Shown here: positions 23,099-33,663 of the stretch, piece by piece
How the letters are laid out: every line of letters starts with the position of its first letter
Position numbering within the stretch: the first letter of the stretch is position 1
Assembly (NCBI RefSeq): GCF_020283565.1
Contig: NC_060061.1
Coordinates: 24,899,362 to 24,963,361 of the forward strand
Direction of reading: 5' to 3'
DNA: 64,000 nucleotides
DNA from: Trifolium pratense
Taxonomy: Eukaryota > Streptophyta > Magnoliopsida > Fabales > Fabaceae
The notes under the pieces: model-generated
The model's database searches: none
Seen by the model: the letters and a program-made list of their open reading frames with translations, nothing else
Told to the model about the DNA's origin: nothing
Position numbers and translations under genes: made by a program

Positions 23099-23580
23099 CG
23101 CAAAATTTAAATTTCTTTCGACTCGCAGAAACCGAAACATAGTTTTCGATTAATATAAACCGAAATTACTGGAACATTTCGGTTTATAAAGATCGAATTA
23201 TGCAGAAACAAGGCCAGGTTATGCAGAATCACTTGCAGAACCACCTCAAAATCGTCGAGGTCAAAACCTGTTTTTTCTTTCAATTCATTTCCAAAATTCT
23301 ATCAGGCTAAATACAATTTGTTACAACATTTCATAACCAAAGTTTCATAATCATATTTCATAACAATAATACCAAAGTTCAATATACAATAATACCACAT
23401 TTCATAACCAAGGTTCATGTGTAAATTGCGCATACAAAGTTAATATGTTACAAAGCATAATCGGCATGGTATACATCACAAAATAATGCGCTTAGCTACC
23501 CTTTCAAAAAATAGTGCGCTTAGCTACCATTTCAAAAAATAATGCGCTTAGCTAATTCAAAATGAAACTACTAAAATCTA

Positions 23581-26505
23581 CTACAATTCCAACGGATCGT
23601 CTTTGCTACCCTTTCCAATCGTGACTAAGTCATCGCCTGCTCTTTCAATGGTCAACAGCTCACCAAACTTTTGCATTCTATCCAAAAACATGGGCTCCCA
23701 ATCTGCAGCTTCTTCGGAACAAGAGTTTTTCCACTGATGAGCCGTTGGAGGTATCGGACATCCTACTTTCAATCGCACTAACACAAAGTGGTCAGCGAGC
23801 GCGCCGATGCAAATAATCTTGGAATCCAAGTCTGACGTGTCTGATGGAGGTTTGCCACGCAATGGGAAACAAGTTCTAGATGCTCCACACTTTTCCATAT
23901 TTGATAGTTGAACAACAACCCTCTGAAAATGAGTAGCCACAACGTAACCCATATCCGGAAAAGTAAACCATTTGTCCTTGGTTGCAATAGCATGTTTACT
24001 CCTTCTCGGTGGTGGGAAAAGTGCATCCGTGACATACTTGTAACGCTCAGTATCGAACAACTCCACATATGATTCCTTATGCAATCTCAGCTCCCTCTCC
24101 ATGTTCAGTCTGATCAACTCATAATCTTGTTGATTTTCTTTTTGGTGCAAAGCTACCACACGGTATCCACAATAACCGTCACCTTGAACGTCAATAATAT
24201 CTTCAATAAATGGGTGCATGAACTTCGGCATATGGTTGATAAAAGGAATTTCAGGAGGTGCTGGAGGTGCTGGAGTCAAAGTACGGATGACGAGTTCTTT
24301 AGGCACCTCAGGCACTGTTTGTGAAGTCGACGGCTTTGACTTTGTTGCTTGCGACTGAGATGCCTGTGTAGCTGCAATATGATCATCAACATGCTCCCAC
24401 CGAGACTTATCCCTGCTCGTGGATCTTGTGACACGAACTGATTTTTTCTTTCTAGCACCTTTTGTTTTGGCCTTTTGAAGCGGAGGTTTCACAGAGGTGG
24501 TTTCTGGATATGCAATGAGACGAAGTTGATTCCTAATATCATTCTTCACGCTAACATCGGCTGTTTTTAATCGTTCCTACAAAGAAATAAAAAAAATCAA
24601 ACTCATTAAAATTAATTGTATACAAAGTGTAACATTATACACATAATGTAAAATTAAAATCATAATAAAAAGGTATACGAAATGTAACCATTATATTTAT
24701 GAATGTGTAATAACCTGAATTGCTTTCCACTCAGCCAAGCAATCATAATCGTCAGCCACGTCGCCCGGTGCCGGCTCATCTTCGAAACACAGTTTCTTCC
24801 ATTGAGGATGAATCTCATCCAGTCGGATAGGTTTGTTATTTTTTATCTTCTTCGCAATCAAGCATGCACATGGCAACCCGTATGTCCTTCTCATAACACA
24901 GCCACACTTTTTGCTATCCATACCACATTCTTCGACCCTGTTTGCTTCGTCATAAATGTGATCCATAGCCTTTCTTGAGATTTTATAAAACAAGAATGCG
25001 TAAAGAGGATCATCATCGTATCTGTGTTCCGCAACAGACATACTCCGACCGAATTCACCTTGTACTTCAGTGAACTGACTTATCAACATCTTATTTATCG
25101 CTTCCCATCCTTTCACCAAGTCACCGTTACCGTCCTTCAAGTAACCTTTCAACACACCATGACATGATTCAGCTCTATTCGTGGTGTGATTCCCCATGTG
25201 CATATGTTGGTCTACCCAAGCATTGACAACCCTTTCTTTATCAGTGTCTAGGACAGTCTCTTCAACATAACGCAAAAACTTTGGCCATCTCGCACAGAGC
25301 TCCCTAAACACCATAACATTGTCAGCATATTCTTTTTCCGTTGGCGACTCTAACACATCATTAAAAGCATCGGTGATTTGATCCCACACATCAGTCTGCT
25401 TCTCATTCTCTCCATTCTTGATTTTCACAATTTCCTTCATCTTAGAGCTCACGTTCTTTTTTACATGGAAACGACAAACCATTGCAGCCGATGTTGGAAA
25501 TACCTCGGAAACTGCATTCATCAGAGCCAAATCCCTATCGGTGACAATCACCTTCGGTCTAACATCCTCATTCCTTAAGAGACTGACACACTGCTCTAGA
25601 GCCCAAGTGAAGTTGTCTTCTCTTTCATTGGTAAGCCAAGCAAATCCAACATTGAAAGATCTCCCAGTTGATGTGAATCCGACAATCTCAAATAACGGCA
25701 TTTTGTATTTGTTTGTTTTGTATGTCGAATCCATCAAAAGCACAGTAGGAAAAGAATTGAACAAACTTATAGATTTAGGATGTGCAAAGAAAATGTCTTG
25801 AACGTGTTCGGATCCGTCTGCAACAACCGTCCTATGTTTGAAAAAATACCCGGTCTCGACAAGTCTTTTGGAGAGGTGTTGCATTTCAGTCATTGATGCC
25901 CTCATTTTAAGTTTTAATCGATGACTTAAATTGTAGAGTTGCTTTGCCGTTGTCTTGTTGTTTGGATCCCTATCTTTCAATGTGGACATTATATTCTTAG
26001 GCGGAACCAAATTCCTTGACATTTCCTCCATACATTGCCTTTCTTCCGGTTTGAGACGACCGACAATGAGATGACCTTCAACTGCCTTGTCCAACTCGTG
26101 GTTATGTTTGCCATTTACAACGGTCAAATGCCATGTTTTATCGGCATGACAATAACCACGGAGTCGAAATGGACAGCCGCATTTCCTCGTGCCGGTTTGA
26201 TCAGATTTTAGCTTCTTATTTGTTGACACGTACCGGCCTCCCCGCTCGCAATCCAACCTGAAATATTGCTTCCTCTTATCGCTGCCGTTGTCGGATTTGC
26301 CAATTACAATTGCAAACTTTAGCTTTAAGGCAATCTCCCGAGCCCATCTAATCAACTCATCTCGGTCAGGGGTTGCCATTTCAGTGTAAAAATGATCTGA
26401 TGTATCAATCTCATATGCAACAGGTCTAGATGGAGGTTTATCAGGCGGAACCTCAACAATTCCCGGGGCACAGATACCTAGCACAAGCTCTCGTTTGCCC
26501 GCCAT
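23581..26505 (-). CDS. MULE transposase with FAR1-like and SWIM zinc regions fused to an OTU cysteine-protease domain
   Basis: Two exons (26505-24715 and 24576-23581, intron 24577-24714) join in phase 0 to 928 residues. The start MAGKRE follows a TGTAG acceptor-like site, so a 5' UTR intron from about 26880 is likely. Residues 45-140 are a FAR1-type zinc region (CGCPFRLR, NGKHNHEL). The catalytic core has Asp259 (LLMDSTYK), Asp323 (VIVTDRDL) with a CRFH motif, and Glu446 (NRAESCHG). A SWIM-like CxC...CxC motif is at 534-548, then a basic Ser/Thr-rich linker. The OTU domain has Asp731-Gly-Tyr-Cys733 (GDGYCGYR) and His860 (ADHFVLV), consistent with a deubiquitinase-type active site. The transposase would cut and move the element; the OTU role is unknown. 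The frame is fully open, unlike copy 1. Confidence 0.9.
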
Positions 26506-27159
26506 AACTACATAATATAAGAGGGATAAACGCATAATTAGCCACATATAATACTTAATACATATAAAATTGGTAGCACATTCTATAATCCATAACAGCT
26601 AAGGCAATGCAAGCAAAACAGACAGTCAAGGCAAATAATTTTACATTGCAAAAATTAAAGTTCCAGTTATTTCGGTTAGTATCAACCGAAAGAATCCTTC
26701 GGTTAGGCTTGGCAAGCAAACACGTTTAAACCAACACAAAACCAAAAGTTCCAGTCCCTTCGATTCGTATTAACCGAAGGATTCCTTCGATTTCTATAAA
26801 TCGAACGATTTTGTGTCAGAAACCTACCAACCTAACATGTATGACAGTTGAAAATAAAAGAAATTAAACGGAAGATTACCTTAATATTGTGCTTCAAATC
26901 GCCTTCCAACCCTTAGCAAACGTTCCAAACTTGATTTTAAGCAGCGATTTGAGTGAAAAACGGATTGGATTTTGGGATCTCTTTTGGTAGTGTGGGGATG
27001 AAGTATTGAAAGTGATGAAGAATGTGAGAGGTTGCTTTCTATATAAACATACTTCGATTCGTAAAACTCGAAGTACAAAGCGAGTGGTTTTTAAAAACCG
27101 AAGTTTTTATTTTTTCGATTCGTAAAACCCGAATTTGCTAACCAAAAAAGTGGTCATTT

Positions 27160-27225
27160 TCGAAGGGCAAACTGGGATTTAAGGGGGGTATAAAAGAAAC
27201 GTGGGGGGTGGGGAGAGAAAATATC
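27160..27225 (-). repeat. right terminal inverted repeat of the MULE
   Basis: Read inward from 27225: GATATTTTCTCT, a C run, ACGTTTCTTTTATA, a C run, then TTTGCCCTTCG. The subterminal region 26650-27140 carries repeated TTCGGTT, CGATTCGTAAAAC and AACCGAAG words, likely transposase-binding or promoter sites of the transposase gene. Confidence 0.9.
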
Positions 27226-27234
27226 AAGAAAAAT
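27226..27234 (+). repeat. 9-bp target-site duplication, right
   Basis: AAGAAAAAT, identical to 18300-18308. It lies 36 bp upstream of the ATG at 27271. Confidence 0.95.
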
Positions 27235-27270
27235 CCGCATAGATAACTGAATTTCCCGGCAACGACGAAG

Positions 27271-28044
27271 ATGCTCCGATCCCGGCGACGTTCCCGTTAC
27301 GACGGTCTTATATGCGCCGTCGTCTCTGCACTTCTTCTCTTAATAACCTTCTACCTTCTCCGCAGCAACACTCACCGTCGCTTTCCATCTCACTCGGTAA
27401 ATTACGACTCTCTCCTCTCCGATTCATCGAACGAAGACACAACCGGCGGCGAGGACACAATCGACGCACTAGACATAGTCGAAGAACAGACACAAGAATC
27501 ACCAACAGATGCAGAAGAAGACGACGATCCAATTGAAGAAAGTAACAAAGCTTCAGGCTATTTCTTCTACCACGTAGAAGGAGTAATACGAAGATCATTC
27601 AGCAAACGATCGATGATGACGATGATTGAGGAATCAAACGAAGGATTCAGGATTTTCGGAACGACGATTGAGGATCGCGGGAAGACGTCATTTGGTTCTG
27701 ATGATGTGGCGGTGGATGAGAATGTGAGGATGAAGATGATGGAAGTGAAGGGAATTGAGGACGCGCTTTTGTTGAAGATTGGTAAGACGGTTTCGCCTTT
27801 GAGAGAAGGTTGGGGTGTTTGGTTTGATAAAAAATTTGATTATTTGAAGAAGGATAAGATGTTGAGGTCTAATTTGGAAGCATTGAATCCTTTGCATAAT
27901 CCTATTTTGCAAGATCCTGATAATGTTGGTTTAACTGGATTAACCAAGGTTGATAAATTGTTGCATAAGTCATTTCTAAATGAGTTGAAGAAAATTCCTT
28001 TTCCTTCTAGGAAAATCACTAGGGAACCCATTTTAGCAGCATAA
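27271..28044 (+). CDS. putative single-pass membrane protein, 257 residues, function unknown
   Basis: One exon. A short basic N-terminus (MLRSRRRSRYDG) precedes a hydrophobic segment at about 13-30 (LICAVVSALLLLITFYLL), giving a type II-like topology as in many Golgi proteins. An acidic stretch follows at about 50-90 (TTGGEDTIDALDIVEEQ; EEDDDPIEES). A conserved-looking C-terminal half includes GWGVWFDKKFDYLKKDKM, LEALNPLHNPILQDPD and GLTGLTKVDKLLHKSF. I do not recognise the family. The ATG is only 36 bp from the end of the 8.9-kb MULE, so its native promoter (site II motifs at 18243-18280) has been displaced. The coding frame itself is intact. Confidence 0.75.
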   Translation: MLRSRRRSRYDGLICAVVSALLLLITFYLLRSNTHRRFPSHSVNYDSLLSDSSNEDTTGGEDTIDALDIVEEQTQESPTDAEEDDDPIEESNKASGYFFYHVEGVIRRSFSKRSMMTMIEESNEGFRIFGTTIEDRGKTSFGSDDVAVDENVRMKMMEVKGIEDALLLKIGKTVSPLREGWGVWFDKKFDYLKKDKMLRSNLEALNPLHNPILQDPDNVGLTGLTKVDKLLHKSFLNELKKIPFPSRKITREPILAA

Positions 28045-28079
28045 CTTAGTGATATGTTGTATTTAATTGTTTGTTTATA

Positions 28080-28152
28080 GGTATCTATGAAGCACAAGCA
28101 CTCCTCGGATTAGGCGGGCTTATTCATGTCTGTGTCCGTGCTTCATAGATAG
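28080..28152. repeat. short inverted repeat (stem-loop)
   Basis: TATCTATGAAGCAC and GTGCTTCATAGATA flank about 45 bp just downstream of the 27271 gene. It could serve as a 3' end structure or be a small MITE remnant. Confidence 0.6.
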
Positions 28153-28394
28153 GTGTATTAGTAATGTTATTTCATTTTTATTGTTTCCTAGCCAGATATT
28201 TTTTGATTCAATGTGATATATGATTGTTGTAGAATGTTGATATTGATTAGCTTAAACCATAGGCACAATTTTCTGACCTTGTGCAAATGTGAGAAACTAG
28301 AATTACACTTTCCTTTTTGGGGTTATGAAAAAGAGTTACATTTTACTCAAGAGATAATGTTCTTATATGCTTTTCTGCATCCACATATAGGCTT

Positions 28395-28560
28395 TTAAAA
28401 ATGTCCACAGTTCCCAGCTCAACCGGCAATAATTCCGAAATTGTTAGGCTGGACATCATGACCGGGGTTCAAACCCCGACTCCCTCACTTGTGTGTGTGA
28501 GTTTATAATGACTTTGCCATTTCGTCTGTCTAGTCTACCATAAAAAAGTGTCAATGCAAC
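28395..28560 (+). mobile_element. SINE-like element
   Basis: An A-box-like AGCTCAACCGGCA (about 28417) and a B-box GGGGTTCAAACCCC (about 28464) precede GTGTGTGTGAGTTT. The same arrangement, with TTGTTAGGCTG before the B-box, recurs at 39905-40015. It is tRNA-derived but not a tRNA: no cloverleaf can be drawn. Confidence 0.55.
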
Positions 28561-29270
28561 GATATAGTAGTTTGTGTTTCGTTTTGATGCAATTGTACTT
28601 GTTCTGCCTTTTTTTTTTTGGTGTTTGTTTTCCGGAATTTGTTATTGATTAGAGATGAAGTGACAACAAAAGAAAACTATTTCTTGTTTGTTTCCTGATC
28701 GTAATAACATGAACTGAGAAGAACAAGTTGCAGCGTGCTGCGTGAGTCCTAGTTAACTTACTGATAGCGGGAACTTGTCCCGCCTCCCCTCCCCCCCGAA
28801 ACCAAAGGACGCTTGATGGAATCCAGAAGCGAGCTGCAACCTGCGAGTATACTGTCTGTGTTCCCCTCACCAAGGTGATCGAAGTAAGTTTGTCAGGTAG
28901 TAGTTGCCAAATTTGACATTAGCTATCTATGTATCTATAATAAAAACAGAGTTATTTACTGCTCTCTATTCTCTGTCCATTTGGCCATCTATTTTGTATC
29001 TGTTATTTTTATTCCTAGGTTTTATGAATTGAGTATGTTGATAAATGATAATTTATTCTTTTCAGTTATTTTGAATGGTTAACTTGCTTAACAAAAAAAT
29101 GGGTAAGGGAAAATATCTTTTTTAGGGATTAGTTTCTTTAGATTTTAATCCTTCGTTTTGTCTAGATTTCCTTAACAAAAGTTTGAATTTCAATATGTTT
29201 GTTAATTTTGTTCTTTAATAATTCCAAATTCTGTCCCCATTGTTCCCTGACAATTTTTTTTGGAAACTGA
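28561..29270. other. intergenic, no gene seen
   Basis: It contains a GC-rich island at about 28735-28890 with the palindrome GCGGGAACTTGTCCCGC, unlike the AT-rich surroundings. I cannot assign it. Confidence 0.4.
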
Positions 29271-30085
29271 CCTGGGCTTCAAATAGATTACCATTGTTTG
29301 GCTGATTTCATTTGGGTTTATGTTTGGCTTAATCCGTGTCATTTGTTATTGTATTAAGAAGAGACATTTGTAAACCAGTTTCCATTTTTGCTCTTATTTT
29401 GCTAATAGCTTTGAATGATGTACAAGGTTATCGCTCAAATCCGAGGAATTAAAAGCTATATTTTTAACTGTTACTGCAGCTTTGTCATGCATTATGATCA
29501 TAAACACCAAACACGATTTGGCTATTTGCAACTACAGTGTCGGTTATATACATGATTTGTTTCGACGCTTCTGGCTTACTAGTATTACATGGAGGACAAG
29601 GATAAACTTACAATATACTATGTGCTTATCTCCAATTTGTTCATCCTAAAATGAAATGCCCAGCCTCATCTATATTGTGGTGTCAACGGTGAAGCATTCT
29701 TTCCTACTCTCTTTTGTGGTGAAAATAGTAGTTTGACCTTGTTAGTTTGAGCGGTTAATACAGTATGTCACCTGTGTGAAATGGTAGTATACATTGAAGT
29801 TTATTGGTGCCGATGCTGAAATATCATATTTTCACTTAACTTAATTTTCTGTAACATTTCACACAGGTCTGTTATTGATTTTTTTTTTTAATTTTCATTT
29901 GTCAGTCCTTTGATTCATTTGTAAAATGCAAATGCAGAGGTCACTTGGTTTTTGGTACATGTATTGGATACCAGCAGACATTTCTAATTTCTTGGTTTGC
30001 TTGCGGTATGGTTTATGGCGTCAATGGTTCTTATCTCAGAAAATGTCCACACCAGCAGATTTCTGTTGCTATTATGTCAAAAGGT
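29271..30085 (+). pseudogene. ERD2-like pseudogene (second copy)
   Basis: Intron 1 and exon 2 of the 13182 gene are recognisable at about 29271-29640 (GCTCAAATCCGAGGAATTAAAAGC, TTGGCTATTTGCAACTAC...), and exon 5 at about 29985-30085 (GGTATGGTTTATGG..., CAGATTTCTGTTGC). Indels and stops disrupt them, and exons 1, 3, 4 and 6 are missing. It occupies the same position relative to the PKS as the intact gene does in the first block. Confidence 0.88.
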
Positions 30086-30124
30086 TAGTATGGCTGATAA
30101 TTATTTGTTTCTGTAATCTTTTTT

Positions 30125-30365
30125 TAGGAGGGACAGATGAACCGGGTAACCTAGCTGCACTAGATGAAACATAAACTACGTCAGTTATGTCTGATAAAGA
30201 TCTGCCCCAATTCTTGATGAAAACTTGGGAAGCTTCAATAGCCATTTTTGTCACTGCCTTGTTACATATCTCTAGCAGCTGCTTTGCAGTTGGGGATGAC
30301 TTCAACAAGTTCCGGGTACTTCTTTGGTATTTCCTTAGACATAACCACATACCTTGTTTTCATTA
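30125..30365 (-). pseudogene. type III PKS fragment
   Basis: The minus strand reads the first part of PKS exon 2: a degenerate start, LEICNKAVTKMAIEASQV, IKNWGRSLSDITDVVYVSSS. It breaks at ARLPGSS and has no active-site Cys region. A near copy of this fragment and its left flank lies at 33664-33980. Confidence 0.85.
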
Positions 30366-30791
30366 TGTCTTGAACGTTATGCAACACTGAATCCAAATTA
30401 ACATTAGATCATTTACTAGTAATACAAAAAATGAAGCCTATCAAGTGTATTTGGTTTTATGATATGCATATCAGAAATGGAAATTGGAAGCTATCAGTGT
30501 GTTTGGATTGAAAATTTTACATCAAATTGCTTTTGAGAGCATCAAATGTAATACTTTAGCTTAAACTCAGATGTAAGTCTTAGGTCTGATCTAGATCTTT
30601 TGTTTTTTGGTTGTTGCTGTGGGATCTAGTGAATTTTCGGATCATAGACTTGCTTTGAAAGTGAATAAAGTCAATATACTATAAGTATTCTTCATTAAAT
30701 CATTACTTAGAATTTGCTTAATACATCCTATGTATGATAATAATTAATAGAAATAATAGTAATAGGTCTTGCATCACAATTGTATAAGAGT

Positions 30792-32692
30792 TCATGCACA
30801 TAGGTTCCTTGCTAGAATCCCCTCAAAAGTAATTCCAGGTCCAAAAGCAAGTATCAATCCCCATTCAGAATCTCCTCCACCCGCCTTTCTAATCTTCTTG
30901 TCCTCTTCTAACATATACTCCAGCACATAAACAATAGTATTGCTGCTAGCATTTCCATAATCCATTAGAGCTTTTCTACTAGCATTCAGCTTCTCCGGCG
31001 ACAACTCAAGCCGCTTCTCCACGCGGTTCAATATTGCAGGCCCACCTGGATGCACAGCCCAAAACAACTTGTTGTACTCCTTATTCTCCAACCCAACAAC
31101 ATCAATTAGTTTATCACAGAATCCCTCAACATTGTCTTCGATTATCTGAGGAAGTTCCCTTGCTAGCGTGAAACTTATGCCCTCCTCAGTCAGCTTCCCA
31201 TCAATTTTCTTCTCTGTGTCTGGTATAAACTCTTGGGCTGAAGTATGAAGCTCAAACAACGGTGTCTCAGTTTCAAACACTGGGTCTGAGCCAATTATCA
31301 TAGCACCGGCTCCATCTCCAAAGAGTGCCACACCAACAAGATCGTAAGGCCTATCAACACTTGGTGGCTTGAATCCAATAATTGTAGTTTCAGAAGTAGC
31401 AAGCAAAACTCTACATCCAGGGTTGTTCTCAGCTATGTCTTTTGCAACGCGAAGGCCAGCTACGCCTCCCGAGCATCCAGCGAAATAGAGCATAGTTCTT
31501 TGAATTTTAGGGTTTAGTCCTAGTCCTTTTGACAAATATAGGTCACCGCCGGGTAATCTAGCTTCACTAGATGAAACATAAACTACATGAGTTATGTCTG
31601 ATAAGGGTCTACCCCAATTCTTTAGGCAAACTTGGGAAGCTTCGATTGCCATTTGTGTAACTGCGTTGTTACATATCTCTAAACGTTGTGTTACAGTCGA
31701 GGCGCCTTCGACAGCAAGTTCTGGATACTTCTTTAGTATATCCCCATTCATAACAACATACCTTGTTTTTACTGTGGTTGTCTTGCCTGTTTATACCACA
31801 TGAAGCCAAATTAAAATGTGGGTCATTTAGTTGCAACATAAATGGAACCTATCAAACAGTGTTAGTTTTATAATAGAGAATATCAAAATTGATTTTGCCT
31901 TTTTATGTGTGCAGTTTAAGTAAAAGACATATATTTGGTTACAGTTTGTCAAACTTGATTTGATTAGTAGTGCAACATACTTTGAAGGCTAAGTTAAAAC
32001 TTAATTTGGTAGCTTTTCTATATATTATCTTTATTTGGAAATAAAACCTCATATTGAAAATTAATACTTTGGTACTTCTTTAATTTTTTAGTCCAAATGA
32101 TACTTTATTTTACAAAAGTTATTTAAAAATAGTAATTGTTTGCTTTAACGTGCTATCTTATCTTATTTTGTCAAAGTTATATCAAAATAGTCCTTTCTGT
32201 ACCACAATTCAAATGGTTTTAAAAACAAAATACTATTTGGTCACATTTACATAAAAATGCATATCATTTAATTATTAAAAAAAAATATATTATTTCATTA
32301 TTTTCTTTTCCTACATTCTATCAACCATATATGGTTGTGGCTAAATGGAGTGACCAAATCTATATTCATCCAAAATTTCTTAGTAAAAGGTAGGATAAAC
32401 AAAGTGTCCAAAAATCACATGTCATTGTCCATGAAACAAAGTTCTTTGTCCCCTATATATGTATGCATAAAAAAGAGAATTAAGGTGTGTATTTTACTAT
32501 ATTGTACTTACAAAGTCTAGCAAGCTTTTGTTTAAGCTCAGGATTGTCACAATTAGTGTCCCTAAAATATCCATCAACTAAATACTCTTGCATCACAAGC
32601 TGGTGAGGGAAAGCTTTGCCAAGAGCTAATATAGTAGCCTTCCCAGGGGTTGCCTGCTTTGTGACACCTCTCACTATACCTTCGTCTCCCAT
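30792..32692 (-). CDS. LAP5: anther type III polyketide synthase (LAP5/PKSB-like)
   Basis: Two exons (32692-32512, 31786-30792) join to 391 residues, and the single 725-bp intron splits a Cys codon (T|GC at Cys61), the conserved chalcone-synthase-family position. The catalytic triad is intact: Cys165 (YFAGCSGGVAG), His306 (WAVHPGGPA), Asn339 (DYGNASSN). Motifs GKAFPHQLVMQEYLVDGYF, LPGGDLYLSKGLGL and the family C-terminal GFGPG-type signature (AFGPGITFEG) are present. Sequence character fits the LAP5/PKSB clade, which condenses malonyl-CoA onto long-chain acyl-CoA to give alkylpyrones for sporopollenin in the tapetal ER, rather than true chalcone synthase. A TATA box lies 87 bp upstream of the ATG. 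It is the only functional PKS in the window; a full dead exon and several fragments surround it. Confidence 0.93.
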
Positions 32693-32778
32693 ATTTCTTC
32701 TTTGCTAGATCAAATGTGTATAATTTTCTATGCAATGAATGTTATTCAAAACACATTGAATGAATAAATTAAGTAGGA

Positions 32779-32788
32779 CTATATATAG
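32779..32788 (-). promoter_or_regulatory. TATA box of the PKS gene
   Basis: CTATATATAG, palindromic, lies 87 bp upstream of the PKS start codon at 32692. The distance suits a plant TATA box with a 5' leader of about 50-60 bases. Confidence 0.6.
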
Positions 32789-33340
32789 TCTTGTAGGGAT
32801 GTTGGGATACGTTTAGAATAGGCAAAACATGCAATGTGCATTTGGTAAATGTGTGTTAGTTAGTTGGAAGGTAAGTGGTTCATAGTAATCACATTATATT
32901 TTAGTCGCTGGGAAGAGGTTGTGGATTGGGATTCTATTTTTTTTTTTGTTGATATAATGGGATTCCATTTTTAGTTGACTAGCTAGTTGGCTAGTTGTAT
33001 TATAGTTGCATCAATTTTGTATTAACTACTTAATCTCGTATTTGATAATATTTTTTTTTATGTTCAGACATCATTTCTCTAACTATTATGAGGAAGTACC
33101 ATTTAGCTAGATATAAAGTTTAGTTTGGACCAATGGAAAGATTTGTCCATTTTAGACCAATCTAATAATAACCTTTGATATATTATAAATGTATTGGAAT
33201 GGTTTAGATTAAAAGGTTTATACCTACTAGTATAGTTGTAGTATTATACAATCTTAGGTCAGGTTGGCCATAGTTTTTTATTTTTTTTATGATTCAAGAA
33301 TAAGTTTGTAGTATTATACAAACTTATTTTTTATTTTTTT
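32789..33340. other. PKS upstream region, no gene seen
   Basis: AT-rich. The phrase TTTGTAGTATTATACAA and a run TTTTTTATTTTTTTTATG occur twice (about 33235-33290 and 33305-33345), immediately before the inverted PKS fragment. Confidence 0.5.
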
Positions 33341-33662
33341 TATGTTGTTATGAATGAGGAGATACTAAAGAAGTATCCAGAACTTGTTGTCCAAGGCGCC
33401 CCGACTGTAAAACAGTGTCTAGAAAAGTTATGTAACAAGGTAGTAACACAAATGGCAATTGAAGTTTCCCAAGTTTGTCTAAAGAATTGGGGTAGACCCT
33501 TATCAGACATAACTCATGTGATTTATGTTTCATCTAGTGAAGCTAGATTATATATCCGGGGGTGACCTATACTTATCAAAAGGACTAGGACTAAACCCTG
33601 AAATTCAAAGAACCATACTTTATTTTGTTGGATGCTCGGGAGTTGTAGCTGGCCTTCGCATT
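33341..33662 (+). pseudogene. type III PKS fragment in inverted orientation
   Basis: The plus strand encodes the first about 107 codons of PKS exon 2: VMNEEILKKYPEL, QMAIEVSQVCLKNWGRPL, SDITHVIYVSSSEARL, then a one-base frame break near 33545-33560 (TATATCCGGGGGTGAC), GDLYLSKGLGLNPEIQR and VGCSGVVAGLRIAKD. It stops abruptly at AAAGAC and joins an oppositely oriented PKS fragment. The active-site Cys is present but the rest of the protein is missing. Confidence 0.9.
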
Positions 33663-33663
33663 G

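Larger units (their letters stand above)
18309..27225. mobile_element. complete MULE (8917 bp) with PMD, two small ORFs and transposase-OTU
   Basis: Both ends begin GATATTTTCTCT and share a C-rich block followed by ACGTTTCTTTTATACC and a short C run (left 18309-18375, right 27160-27225). The 9-bp target duplication AAGAAAAAT is identical on both sides (18300-18308, 27226-27234). Cargo: a three-exon plant-mobile-domain gene on the plus strand, two small minus-strand ORFs, and a two-exon transposase-OTU gene on the minus strand. All have open frames, so the element could be autonomous. Two further outward-facing TIR-like blocks lie inside (about 21590-21645 and 23050-23098). Confidence 0.95.

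Noticed and set aside
28417..28480. possible tRNA gene (A- and B-box words)
   Set aside because: No cloverleaf or acceptor stem; the same words recur in other SINE-like copies (35020, 39905, 60785).
29926..30174. 82-codon plus-strand frame
   Set aside because: It joins decayed ERD2 exon 5 to antisense PKS sequence and is not a gene.
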